Of a stretch of 64,000 bases of DNA, positions 56,099 to 64,000 are shown one piece after another. The first letter of the stretch is position 1; each line of letters opens with the position of its first letter. The notes under the pieces were generated by a model. It did not search any database and was not told where the DNA came from. It saw nothing but the letters and a program-made list of their open reading frames with translations. The DNA lies in the NCBI RefSeq assembly GCF_003290085.1, contig NZ_QMKJ01000001.1, positions 558,001 through 622,000 on the forward strand, written 5' to 3'. A program made the translations under genes and the position numbers. Source of the DNA: Aliidiomarina sp. B3213. GTDB lineage: Bacteria > Pseudomonadota > Gammaproteobacteria > Enterobacterales > Alteromonadaceae.

Positions 56099-56111
56099 TA
56101 TTTATCACCTG

Positions 56112-58916
56112 TTAAATGCTTAGCGCTTCATTTACGAGTTTTTCTTGCTGTTCTTTGTGGACTGCCGCATAACCTACAGCTGGCGACGCTGATGCCTGAC
56201 GCCCTGCATACGTAAGTTTAGCTTTCTCCGGAATAGCTTCTCTGAAGTGGTGCTGGCTACAATACCAAGCGCCCTGATTCTGAGGCTCTTCCTGACACCA
56301 CACAAATTCTTTCACGTGCTGATATGGCTTCAATACTTCAGCCATTTCCTCATGTGGGAATGGATACAACTGCTCTACACGAATAATAGCTACATTATTC
56401 TGTTCATTGTCGCGACGGGCTTTCAGCAAGTCGTAATAAACTTTACCGCTACACATCACAACACGGTCAACCTTCTTCGCGTCTAGCTTGTCTTGTTCTG
56501 GCAATACGTTGTGGTAAACACCTTCTGCAAGATCTTCTAAACTAGATACTGCTTCTGGGTGACGCAACAATGACTTCGGTGTCATAACAATCAACGGACG
56601 GCGAACCGGACGAAGTTGCTGTCTACGAAGCATATTAAACACCTGAGCAGGTGTAGTTGGTACACATACCGACCAATTATGGTCTGCCGATAGCTGTAGG
56701 AAACGTTCTAGTCGCGCTGAACTGTGTTCAGGGCCTTGACCTTCGTATCCATGAGGTAACAACAACGTTAGGCCGCATAAACGTCCCCACTTTTGCTCAC
56801 CTGAACTCAAGAATTGGTCAATGACTACCTGAGCACCGTTCATGAAGTCACCGAACTGTGCTTCCCAAATAACGAGTGAGTTTGGCTCTGCAGTCGCATA
56901 ACCATATTCAAAAGCCATAACCGCTTCTTCCGACAGCACCGAGTCATAAATTTCGATAGGAGCCTGATCTTCAGAAATTTTGGTTAACGGTAAGAAGGTA
57001 GAACCGTCTTCTTGGTTATGCAAAACCGCATGGCGGTGGAAGAACGTACCACGGCCACAGTCTTGACCTGTCATACGAATACGCGTGCCGCCTTTTACCA
57101 TTGAAGCATAAGCTAAAGTTTCAGCCATACCCCAATCTAAAGTACGCTCGCCTCGCGCCATTTTCGCGCGCTCTTCATATACTTTTTGAACTTGTTTATT
57201 CAGCTTGAAGTCGGCTGGAACGTGGCTTACTTGCTCACCAAGTACTTTTAATTCATCGATAGAAATTGTGGAGTCATACTCTACGTTCCACTCTTTTCCA
57301 ACGAACGGTGTCCAGTCCACTGAATGCTGTGACATTTCACGCCACTCGTCGACTACACACTCACCTTTATCTAACGCATCACGATAATCAGAAACAAGCT
57401 TCTTCAGCTCGTCTTCTGAAAGCAGTCCATCGTCTGTTAAACGCTTACCATAAAGCGCCTGAGGAACCGGATGCTTCTTAATTTTTTGGTACATCAAAGG
57501 CTGTGTAGCATTTGGCTCGTCAGCTTCGTTATGGCCGTGGCGGCGATAACAAACAAGATCAATAACTACGTCACGCTTGAACGTGTTGCGATAGTCTACA
57601 GCTAATTGCGACACGAATAATACAGCTTCAGGATCGTCCGCATTCACGTGGAAAATTGGTGCCTGCACCATTTTTGCAATATCAGTACAGTATTGCGTAG
57701 AACGCGCGTCTTCCTGTTTAGAAGTAGTAAAACCAACCTGGTTATTCACTACGATGCGGATACTTCCGCCAACGCCATACGCTCTAGTTTTCGACAAGTT
57801 AAATGTTTCTTGAACTACGCCTTGGCCGGCAATCGCCGCGTCACCATGGATAGTAATCGGTAATGCTTGGCTACCGTCTTTACACCCACGTCTGTCCATT
57901 CGAGCACGAACAGAGCCAATAACCACTGGGTTAACAATCTCTAAGTGAGATGGGTTAAACGCAAGAGCTAAGTGAACGTTACCGTTGTCGGTTGCAAAAT
58001 CTGACGAGAAGCCCATGTGATATTTAACGTCACCGGCTTTATCAGTTGTGTTGCGTCCTGCGAACTCGTCGAACAATTCTTGTGGTTTTTTACCCAGCAC
58101 GTTAATCAGAAGATTCAAACGACCGCGGTGAGCCATACCAATGACGACTTCTTTCGCACCTTGGTTACCAGAGCGGCGAATAAGTGCTTTCACTAGCGGA
58201 ACTAAAGCGTCACCACCTTCAAGCGAGAAGCGTTTTGCGCCCGGGAATTTTTTACCTAGGTACTTTTCTAATCCGTCAGCAGCAACCAACTCTTTTAACA
58301 GTCGCTTACGCTCAGCTTCGTCAAATTTAGGCTGGCCCAGTTGAGATTCCAAACGTTGTTGAATCCAACGTTTTTCGTCTGTGCTCACGATGTGCATGTA
58401 TTCAGCGCCAATGGAGCCACAATAAATGGACTCAAGGGCCTTATGAATATCTTTTAATTTCGCTACGTCTTTACCAATAACGAGGGAGCCCACGTTAAAT
58501 TCGGTATCTAGGTCTTCTTTCTCTAACGAGTGGAAGTTAAGTGAAAGGTCAGGAACAGTTTCCTGCTTCCACAAACCTAAGGGGTCTATATTGGCGTGTT
58601 GGTGACCACGAAAACGGTAAGCGTTGATAAGCTGAAGAACACGTACCTGCTTTTCCGCAAATTCCGAGTTTATTCCTTCTCCACCGCCAGACTGCTTAAG
58701 CTTATGTTTGGCAGCTTCTCTAAATTGGTCACGAATAAGACTATGTTTAACGTCATTCGATGCGCCGGCAGGTAGCTGTTCGAAAAGTTTTCTCCACTCT
58801 TCGCCCACAGAATTTGGATCATCAAGATAAAGCTCAAAAAGCTCTTCGACGTAGGCCGCGTTACCTCCGGCCAGAGGTGAGGATTCTATCCAGGCTTGCA
58901 TTGCGCCTTCTTGCAT
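56112..58916 (-). CDS. sucA: 2-oxoglutarate dehydrogenase E1
   Basis: 934 residues from ATG 58916 (E. coli 933), with AAAGGA before it; an in-frame start 75 bases upstream has none. N-terminal LFELYLDDPNSVGEEWRKLF, thiamine-diphosphate motif with IHGDAAIAGQGVVQE, and LLPHGYEGQGPEHSSARLERFL. Decarboxylates 2-oxoglutarate and passes the succinyl group to SucB. Preceded by sdhB. Confidence 0.97.
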   Translation of the reverse strand: MQEGAMQAWIESSPLAGGNAAYVEELFELYLDDPNSVGEEWRKLFEQLPAGASNDVKHSLIRDQFREAAKHKLKQSGGGEGINSEFAEKQVRVLQLINAYRFRGHQHANIDPLGLWKQETVPDLSLNFHSLEKEDLDTEFNVGSLVIGKDVAKLKDIHKALESIYCGSIGAEYMHIVSTDEKRWIQQRLESQLGQPKFDEAERKRLLKELVAADGLEKYLGKKFPGAKRFSLEGGDALVPLVKALIRRSGNQGAKEVVIGMAHRGRLNLLINVLGKKPQELFDEFAGRNTTDKAGDVKYHMGFSSDFATDNGNVHLALAFNPSHLEIVNPVVIGSVRARMDRRGCKDGSQALPITIHGDAAIAGQGVVQETFNLSKTRAYGVGGSIRIVVNNQVGFTTSKQEDARSTQYCTDIAKMVQAPIFHVNADDPEAVLFVSQLAVDYRNTFKRDVVIDLVCYRRHGHNEADEPNATQPLMYQKIKKHPVPQALYGKRLTDDGLLSEDELKKLVSDYRDALDKGECVVDEWREMSQHSVDWTPFVGKEWNVEYDSTISIDELKVLGEQVSHVPADFKLNKQVQKVYEERAKMARGERTLDWGMAETLAYASMVKGGTRIRMTGQDCGRGTFFHRHAVLHNQEDGSTFLPLTKISEDQAPIEIYDSVLSEEAVMAFEYGYATAEPNSLVIWEAQFGDFMNGAQVVIDQFLSSGEQKWGRLCGLTLLLPHGYEGQGPEHSSARLERFLQLSADHNWSVCVPTTPAQVFNMLRRQQLRPVRRPLIVMTPKSLLRHPEAVSSLEDLAEGVYHNVLPEQDKLDAKKVDRVVMCSGKVYYDLLKARRDNEQNNVAIIRVEQLYPFPHEEMAEVLKPYQHVKEFVWCQEEPQNQGAWYCSQHHFREAIPEKAKLTYAGRQASASPAVGYAAVHKEQQEKLVNEALSI

Positions 58917-59046
58917 TGCTTTTCCTTTCCAATCATGAACGGTGAAAAACAACCGGAATTGTTCAGATTTTAAGAAACTGCCACCCTGCAATTAGGGTGG
59001 CGAATCTCAAAGCACATTCTTAATATATCAAAGCCTTGCGATTTTG

Positions 59047-59763
59047 CTAAACCGCACGACTCAACAACATCGATTTTATGTGACCAATAGCTTTAGTTGG
59101 ATTCAAGCCTTTAGGACACACATTAACGCAGTTCATAATACCGTGGCAGCGGAATACACTGAACGCGTCGTCTAAATCGTCTAAGCGTTGTTCTGTTGCA
59201 GTGTCGCGACTGTCTGCAAGGAAGCGATAAGCATGTAATAGACCCGCTGGTCCAACAAACTTATCTGGGTTCCACCAGAACGACGGACATGAAGTAGAAC
59301 AACATGCGCAAAGAATACATTCGTACAAGCCATCCAATTTTTCACGATCTTCAGGGCTTTGTAGACGTTCACGCGCTGGTGGAGTCTTGTCATCGTTGAT
59401 AAGGAAAGGTTTTACTTTCTCATATTGCTGATAGAACTGAGTCATATCAACAATCAAATCACGAATAACAGGCAAACCAGGCAGTGGGCGCACTGTAATT
59501 TTGTTCGACTTCAATGAAGAAAGGTTGGTGATACACGCCAAGCCGTTCTTACCATTGATGTTGAAGCCGTCAGAACCACACACACCTTCACGGCATGAGC
59601 GTCTAAACGACAACGTTGGGTCCTGCTCTTCTTTTATCTTGATCAGCGCTTCAAGCACCATCAAGTCTTGGCTATCTTCTAGCTCTAAAGTGTACTCCTG
59701 CATACGAGGCTTTGTATCCGTATCAGGATTGTAACGATAGATAGAAAAAGTAAATTTTTTCAT
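59047..59763 (-). CDS. sdhB: Succinate dehydrogenase iron-sulfur subunit
   Basis: 238 residues, as in E. coli. 2Fe-2S ligands RRSCREGVCGSDGFNINGKNGLAC, then 4Fe-4S/3Fe-4S motifs CILCACCSTSCPSFWWN and CHGIMNCVNVCPKGLNPTKAI. Carries electrons from SdhA to quinone. Confidence 0.97.
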   Translation of the reverse strand: MKKFTFSIYRYNPDTDTKPRMQEYTLELEDSQDLMVLEALIKIKEEQDPTLSFRRSCREGVCGSDGFNINGKNGLACITNLSSLKSNKITVRPLPGLPVIRDLIVDMTQFYQQYEKVKPFLINDDKTPPARERLQSPEDREKLDGLYECILCACCSTSCPSFWWNPDKFVGPAGLLHAYRFLADSRDTATEQRLDDLDDAFSVFRCHGIMNCVNVCPKGLNPTKAIGHIKSMLLSRAV

Positions 59764-59774
59764 CGTTCTGCCTC

Positions 59775-61544
59775 TTAATAAGTTCGCGCTTTAGGCGGGA
59801 AAGCTTCACGAAGTTTAGGTTCGAGATTTACATCACGCTTCGTCATGCTCTCGTCTTCTGGACGATATACAGAGTGTACTAACCAATTCGTGTCGTCGCG
59901 ATCTGGGTAGTCAGCACGGCTGTGAGCACCCCGGCTTTCCTGACGGAAGTTTGCAGAAACAGCAGTTGAATATGCAGTTTCCATCAAGTTATCAAGTTCT
60001 AGACACTCGATGCGAGTCGTGTTGAAGTCGCTGCTCGTGTCGTCTAAACGTGCATGCTTCAAGCGCTCACGAATTTCGCGCAACTCTTTCAAGCCTTGCT
60101 CCATTGCGTCACCTTCACGGAATACCGAAAAGTTCATTTGCATGCAGTTTTGTAGGTCACGGCGAATCTGTACTGGATCTTCACCCTTCTGTGTATTGTT
60201 CCAACGGTTAACGCGTGCCAATGCAGCGTCTACGTCGTCGTTAGAAGCAGTGCGAGATTCTGTATTTGCAGCTAGAGCGTCACCTAAGTGAAGACCTGTT
60301 GCGCGGCCAAATACTACAAGGTCAAGTAACGAGTTACCGCCTAAACGGTTTGCACCGTGTACTGATACACACGCAATCTCACCACAAGCAAACAAGCCTT
60401 GAATTGGTTTCGTTTGACCGTTGGCATCAACTTGCAAACATTGGCCGTTTACGTCAGTTGGAATACCACCCATCATGTAGTGACAGGTAGGAATAACTGG
60501 AATAGGCTCTTCCGCCGGGTCAACGTGAGCAAATGTCTTAGCTAGGTCACATACACCAGGTAAACGTGACTCAAGAACATCACGTCCTAAGTGGTCAAGT
60601 TTAAGTTTAATGTGAGTTCCCCACGGACCATCACAACCACGACCTTCACGAATTTCGGTCATCATTGAACGAGCTACAACGTCTCGCGATGCAAGGTCTT
60701 TAGCATTTGGCGCATAACGCTCCATAAAGCGTTCGCCATCTTTGTTTAGAAGGTAACCACCTTCACCACGACAACCTTCGGTTACAAGCGAACCTGCACC
60801 TGCAATACCTGTCGGGTGGAACTGCCACATTTCCATGTCTTGCACTGGCGCACCAGCACGAAGTGCCATACCTACGCCGTCACCTGTATTAATGTGTGCG
60901 TTAGTGGTTGAAGCGTAGATACGCCCTGCACCACCAGTTGCCAACACAACAGACTTTGCTTTAATGTGGTAAACCTCACCGGTTTCGATATCTAATGCGG
61001 TTACACCCGTCACTGCACCGTCTTGGTTTTTCACGATGTCTAGCGCATACCACTCAGAAAGAACTGTAGTTTTGTTCTTTACGTTTTGTTGGTAAAGCAA
61101 ATGAAGAAGTGCGTGACCTGTACGGTCTGCTGCAGCCGCAGTACGCGCAGCTTGCTCACCGCCAAATTCTTTAGACTGACCACCGAACGGACGCTGGTAT
61201 ATTTTACCGTTTTCGAAGCGAGAGAACGGTAAACCCATGTTTTCAAGCTCTAAAATAGCTTCTGGGCCAGTTTTACACATGTATTCGATTGCATCTTGGT
61301 CACCGATGTAGTCAGAACCCTTAACGGTGTCGAACATGTGCCATTCCCAGTTATCTTCGTGTGCGTTACCTAACGCAACGGTAATACCACCTTGCGCTGA
61401 TACTGTATGTGAACGAGTTGGGAATACTTTAGACATAAGCGCACAGCTCATGCCATTTTCTGAAATTTGCAATGCAGCACGCATACCCGCGCCACCCGCG
61501 CCGATAACTACTGCATCAAATTCTAATTCTTTTACGTTACTCAC
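59775..61544 (-). CDS. sdhA: Succinate dehydrogenase flavoprotein subunit
   Basis: 589 residues. FAD fold [16 protein letters not shown], covalent-FAD histidine in [12 protein letters not shown], catalytic LKLDHLGRD block and [16 protein letters not shown]. Oxidises succinate to fumarate. It starts at GTG 61544, immediately after the sdhD stop (TAA-GTG). Confidence 0.97.
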   Translation of the reverse strand: MSNVKELEFDAVVIGAGGAGMRAALQISENGMSCALMSKVFPTRSHTVSAQGGITVALGNAHEDNWEWHMFDTVKGSDYIGDQDAIEYMCKTGPEAILELENMGLPFSRFENGKIYQRPFGGQSKEFGGEQAARTAAAADRTGHALLHLLYQQNVKNKTTVLSEWYALDIVKNQDGAVTGVTALDIETGEVYHIKAKSVVLATGGAGRIYASTTNAHINTGDGVGMALRAGAPVQDMEMWQFHPTGIAGAGSLVTEGCRGEGGYLLNKDGERFMERYAPNAKDLASRDVVARSMMTEIREGRGCDGPWGTHIKLKLDHLGRDVLESRLPGVCDLAKTFAHVDPAEEPIPVIPTCHYMMGGIPTDVNGQCLQVDANGQTKPIQGLFACGEIACVSVHGANRLGGNSLLDLVVFGRATGLHLGDALAANTESRTASNDDVDAALARVNRWNNTQKGEDPVQIRRDLQNCMQMNFSVFREGDAMEQGLKELREIRERLKHARLDDTSSDFNTTRIECLELDNLMETAYSTAVSANFRQESRGAHSRADYPDRDDTNWLVHSVYRPEDESMTKRDVNLEPKLREAFPPKARTY

Positions 61545-61892
61545 TTAAACACCCCATAAAACTAATAGGCCAGTGAACCAGTATACGCCGAGCGCTATCA
61601 CTGTGATGTACTGAATTGCGCCACGTAGGCGTGAGTTCTTGACGTAATCGGTTAAAACCTGCCAAATACCAATCCAGCCGTGAATTAATAGTCCGGTGAG
61701 TGCCAGCAATGTAAACACTTTCATGCCGATATGACTGTATAAGGTTACCCACTGTTGGTAATCAATACCTGGGTTTGCTACCAGCCAGATCACCAAGAAA
61801 ATAGCATATGCTGCCATAATCAATGCTGACGCGCGGATGAGAACGAAGTCGTGCGCTCCGCTACGACCGAAAGTAGATGCTACCTTTACCAT
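61545..61892 (-). CDS. sdhD: Succinate dehydrogenase membrane anchor SdhD
   Basis: 115 residues from ATG 61892, with AGGAG seven bases upstream; a TTG six bases earlier is less likely. Three helices, with TLYSHIGMKVFTLLALTGLLIHGWIGIWQVLTDYV near the quinone site. It overlaps sdhC by 7 bases. Confidence 0.93.
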   Translation of the reverse strand: MVKVASTFGRSGAHDFVLIRASALIMAAYAIFLVIWLVANPGIDYQQWVTLYSHIGMKVFTLLALTGLLIHGWIGIWQVLTDYVKNSRLRGAIQYITVIALGVYWFTGLLVLWGV

Positions 61893-62263
61893 AGCCAAAC
61901 TCCTGCTAACACAGCGAGAATTACAGCTAGAACGATTGTTACTACTGCACTCGCGTTACCTGATTCACGCTCTTCCCATATGCCTAAGTCCATTACCATG
62001 TGGCGTATACCTGCCAACAAATGGTAGCCAAGAGCTGTTAAGAAGCCCCAAACTAAAAACTTAACGACAGGATGAGCAAAAACGCTTTGCGCTTGCGCGA
62101 ACCCTTCAGGTGATTGAAGTGAGTTTGCCAAAAGCCAAACTAACAAACCTACAAGCACAAGCATAATTACGCCTGACACGCGATGTAAGATTGACGATAT
62201 AGCAGCTGGAGGAAAACTGATTGTATTCAGTTGTAAATTTACGGGTCTTTGTTTTTTCACCAC
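61886..62263 (-). CDS. sdhC: Succinate dehydrogenase cytochrome b556 subunit SdhC
   Basis: 125 residues. Conserved SILHRVSGVIM and the haem-ligand helix GYHLLAGIRHMVMDLG (His in GYH). Three helices. Start GTG 62263 with an AAGG core upstream; a second GTG follows directly. First gene of sdhCDAB-sucABCD, divergent from gltA. Confidence 0.93.
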   Translation of the reverse strand: MVKKQRPVNLQLNTISFPPAAISSILHRVSGVIMLVLVGLLVWLLANSLQSPEGFAQAQSVFAHPVVKFLVWGFLTALGYHLLAGIRHMVMDLGIWEERESGNASAVVTIVLAVILAVLAGVWLW

Positions 62264-62653
62264 TTTTGCCTTCTGTTAAAACGCAATGGAGGTCGGTGCG
62301 TCAAGTATATCCACCGAATTATAGAAATACAATGATGGAAACCGTCGCAAAGGTCAGAAAATAGCCTGTTAAACAAGGTGTTTCTTATATATGGCTCTGG
62401 AACACCTCTGTACTAGACTAAAGTATAAGAATAAGACAAGTTCAAGTAATCCAATTTGTCCTGAATTACCTATACTTCATCATTACGACATATTTTAATT
62501 TTATCGTTTTATTAGAAGAACGATTAAATCCACGTTGAAAGTGCTTACTTTTTACGCAGATCGGACGAGTAAAATTGACATTCACTGGTCGGATCAAGTA
62601 CAAATAGCGCACTTTTTTTTCCCGAGACGCAACGAAAGCGAGGAGATTTCCTT
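62264..62653. promoter_or_regulatory. Divergent control region between sdhC and gltA
   Basis: 390 bases with no gene. For gltA, TTGACA (62575-62580) and TACAAA (62599-62604) are 18 bases apart, and GAGGAG precedes the ATG. On the minus strand two -10-like boxes precede sdhC: TATAAT (62318-62323, no matching -35) and TATACT (62304-62309, with TTGTAT 17 bases upstream). I see no strong CRP or FNR palindrome. The middle section is AT-rich (62420-62530). Confidence 0.5.
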
Positions 62654-63934
62654 ATGGCTGACAAAAAAGCCACTTTGCAAGTCGACGGCAATACCATCGA
62701 ACTTCCAGTACTTTCTGGAACCGCTGGTCATGACGTTATAGATGTTCGCACATTAGGTAAGCACGGTTACTTCACATTTGACCCCGGTTTTCTTGCAACT
62801 GGTTCTTGTGAGTCACAAATCACCTACATTGACGGTGACAACGGTGTGCTTCTGCATCGCGGATATCCTATTGAGCAACTTGCCACTGAAGCTGACTACC
62901 TAGAAGTTTGCTACATGCTAGTTCACGGTGAAGCACCTAGCGCTGAAGAGTACAAGAAGTTCCGCAAAACCATCACGAACCACACTATGGTTCACCAAGG
63001 TATCCATAACTTCTTTAACGGCTTCCGTCGCGACTCACACCCAATGGCAATGCTTTGCGCGGTAACTGGTGCACTTTCTTCGTTTTATCACGACGATTTG
63101 AACATCTCTGATCCTGACCAACGTGTTCGCAGTGCATATCGCTTAATCGCGAAAATGCCAACAATCGCTGCTATGTGTTACAAACATAGTATTGGCCAAC
63201 CTTTCGTTTATCCGAAAAATAGCCTGAGCTATTCGGAAAACTTCCTGAACATGATGTTCTCTGTTCCAGCAGAAGACTACGAAGTAAACCCTGTTATTGC
63301 AAAAGCAATGGACAGAATCTTCACGTTGCACGCTGACCACGAACAAAATGCTTCAACTTCAACGGTTCGTTTAGCTGGTTCTTCAGGTGCTAACCCATAC
63401 GCGTGTATCGCAGCTGGTGTAGCATCACTTTGGGGTCCTGCACATGGCGGTGCTAATGAAGCATGCCTAAGAATGTTGAGCGAAATTGGCAGCGTAGAGC
63501 GTATTCCAGAGTTCATTGATAAAGCCAAAGACAAGAACGACCCGTTCCGTCTTATGGGCTTCGGACACCGCGTATACAAAAACTTCGACCCTCGAGCGAA
63601 AGTTATGCGTGAAACATGTCACGAAGTTCTTAAAGAGCTTAACATTGAAGATCCACTGCTCGACGTAGCCATGGAACTAGAGAAAATTGCTCTAGAAGAC
63701 CCATACTTCGTAGAGAAGAAACTTTACCCGAACGTAGACTTCTACTCAGGTATCATTTTGAAAGCCATTGGTATTCCAACAAGCATGTTTACTGTAATTT
63801 TCGCACTTTCGCGTACAGTAGGTTGGACGTCACACTGGCATGAAATGCTGAGTGAGAAAACTCAGAAAATTGGCCGTCCACGTCAATTGTATACGGGTGA
63901 AGCTCAACGCGAATTCAAACCTATTAAAAAGTAA
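62654..63934 (+). CDS. gltA: Citrate synthase (type II)
   Basis: 426 residues (E. coli 427). Conserved [15 protein letters not shown] (active His), [15 protein letters not shown] (active His) and the C-terminal catalytic Asp region. Condenses oxaloacetate and acetyl-CoA. The NADH-sensitive hexameric gammaproteobacterial type is likely. Diverges from sdhC, as in E. coli. Strong GAGGAG Shine-Dalgarno. Confidence 0.97.
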   Translation: MADKKATLQVDGNTIELPVLSGTAGHDVIDVRTLGKHGYFTFDPGFLATGSCESQITYIDGDNGVLLHRGYPIEQLATEADYLEVCYMLVHGEAPSAEEYKKFRKTITNHTMVHQGIHNFFNGFRRDSHPMAMLCAVTGALSSFYHDDLNISDPDQRVRSAYRLIAKMPTIAAMCYKHSIGQPFVYPKNSLSYSENFLNMMFSVPAEDYEVNPVIAKAMDRIFTLHADHEQNASTSTVRLAGSSGANPYACIAAGVASLWGPAHGGANEACLRMLSEIGSVERIPEFIDKAKDKNDPFRLMGFGHRVYKNFDPRAKVMRETCHEVLKELNIEDPLLDVAMELEKIALEDPYFVEKKLYPNVDFYSGIILKAIGIPTSMFTVIFALSRTVGWTSHWHEMLSEKTQKIGRPRQLYTGEAQREFKPIKK

Positions 63935-63951
63935 CGGTTTGAACTGAATAG

Positions 63952-63988
63952 AAGCCAGCCGATACCCTGTTGTCGCGCTGGCTTTTTT
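63952..63988 (+). terminator. Rho-independent terminator of gltA
   Basis: An 8-bp stem (AAGCCAGC/GCTGGCTT) with a 17-base loop followed by a T-run. Confidence 0.8.
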
Positions 63989-64000
63989 AATGCATATTTA

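Noticed and set aside
55356-56123. Plus-strand 255-residue open frame over sucB
   Set aside because: A Ser/Thr-rich antisense shadow of the repeated lipoyl domains; no start signals.
62573-62597. TGATCC-N18 on the minus strand (62591-62596) as a second ECF promoter
   Set aside because: The -10 reads TTACTC rather than TAA and sits more than 300 bases from sdhC.
62264-62653. CRP or FNR palindrome between sdhC and gltA
   Set aside because: No TGTGA-N6-TCACA or TTGAT-N4-ATCAA pair could be found.

Overview
The window reads as chromosomal core sequence of a marine, aerobic gammaproteobacterium, most likely of the order Alteromonadales (Alteromonadaceae/Idiomarinaceae-like). This rests on moderate G+C (by eye, mid-40s %), an argCBFGH cluster whose ArgH carries a C-terminal acetyltransferase, the thrS-infC-rpmI-rplT-pheST-ihfA and gltA/sdhCDAB-sucABCD blocks in their usual gammaproteobacterial order, and an ECF sigma/ChrR photo-oxidative stress cluster beside a photolyase operon. 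I see no tRNA, rRNA, CRISPR array, prophage or insertion sequence. Genus is not decidable by eye.

Layout. 1-288: C-terminus of exonuclease I, cut by the window edge. 372-5430: an RND/MMPL transporter and a YCF48-like beta-propeller protein, divergent from a periplasmic DUF1329 protein. 5503-8636: a 3-hydroxyisobutyrate dehydrogenase-like enzyme, cmoM and a Nif3-family gene on the minus strand, a lysine-rich histone-H1-like small protein, and a small KOW-like protein. 8701-17070: a ten-gene minus-strand operon (DUF523/DUF1722, photolyase, NTF2-like, SDR, FAD oxidoreductase, DUF1365, cyclopropane synthase family, DUF2878, chalcone-isomerase-like, DUF3833 lipoprotein). 17160-19669: a VOC protein, a Lon-substrate-domain protein, and the ECF sigma/ChrR pair that probably controls the operon. 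19727-26660: ihfA, pheT, pheS, rplT, rpmI, infC, thrS. 26818-29731: an EamA exporter, a CPXCG protein, riboflavin synthase and a DUF3080 lipoprotein. 29734-36337: cydABDC plus a YegS-like lipid kinase, with an FNR-type site upstream. 36456-36950: a secreted protein. 36999-42768: argCBFGH(A), behind a tandem ARG box. 42850-46160: a YgjP-like metallopeptidase, a small secreted protein, and an ABC ATPase/permease pair with a histidine-rich loop. 46177-51662: six minus-strand metabolic genes including an acyl-CoA dehydrogenase/aminoglycoside-phosphotransferase-like pair. 51742-52242: a cyclic-nucleotide-binding protein. 52369-62263: sucDCBA and sdhBADC, with gltA divergent at 62654.

How it fits together. 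The densest unexplained biology is the sigma/ChrR-photolyase-lipid operon: the anti-sigma factor retains every expected zinc ligand, a good ECF11-like promoter precedes the sigma gene, and five of the ten operon products have no firm function. The second is the acyl-CoA dehydrogenase/kinase/phosphatase/SDR operon, which has the parts for phospho-intermediate catabolism of hydroxy fatty acids. The third is the MMPL-YCF48-DUF1329 export set. The remainder is respiration (bd oxidase, SDH), the TCA cycle, arginine synthesis and translation.
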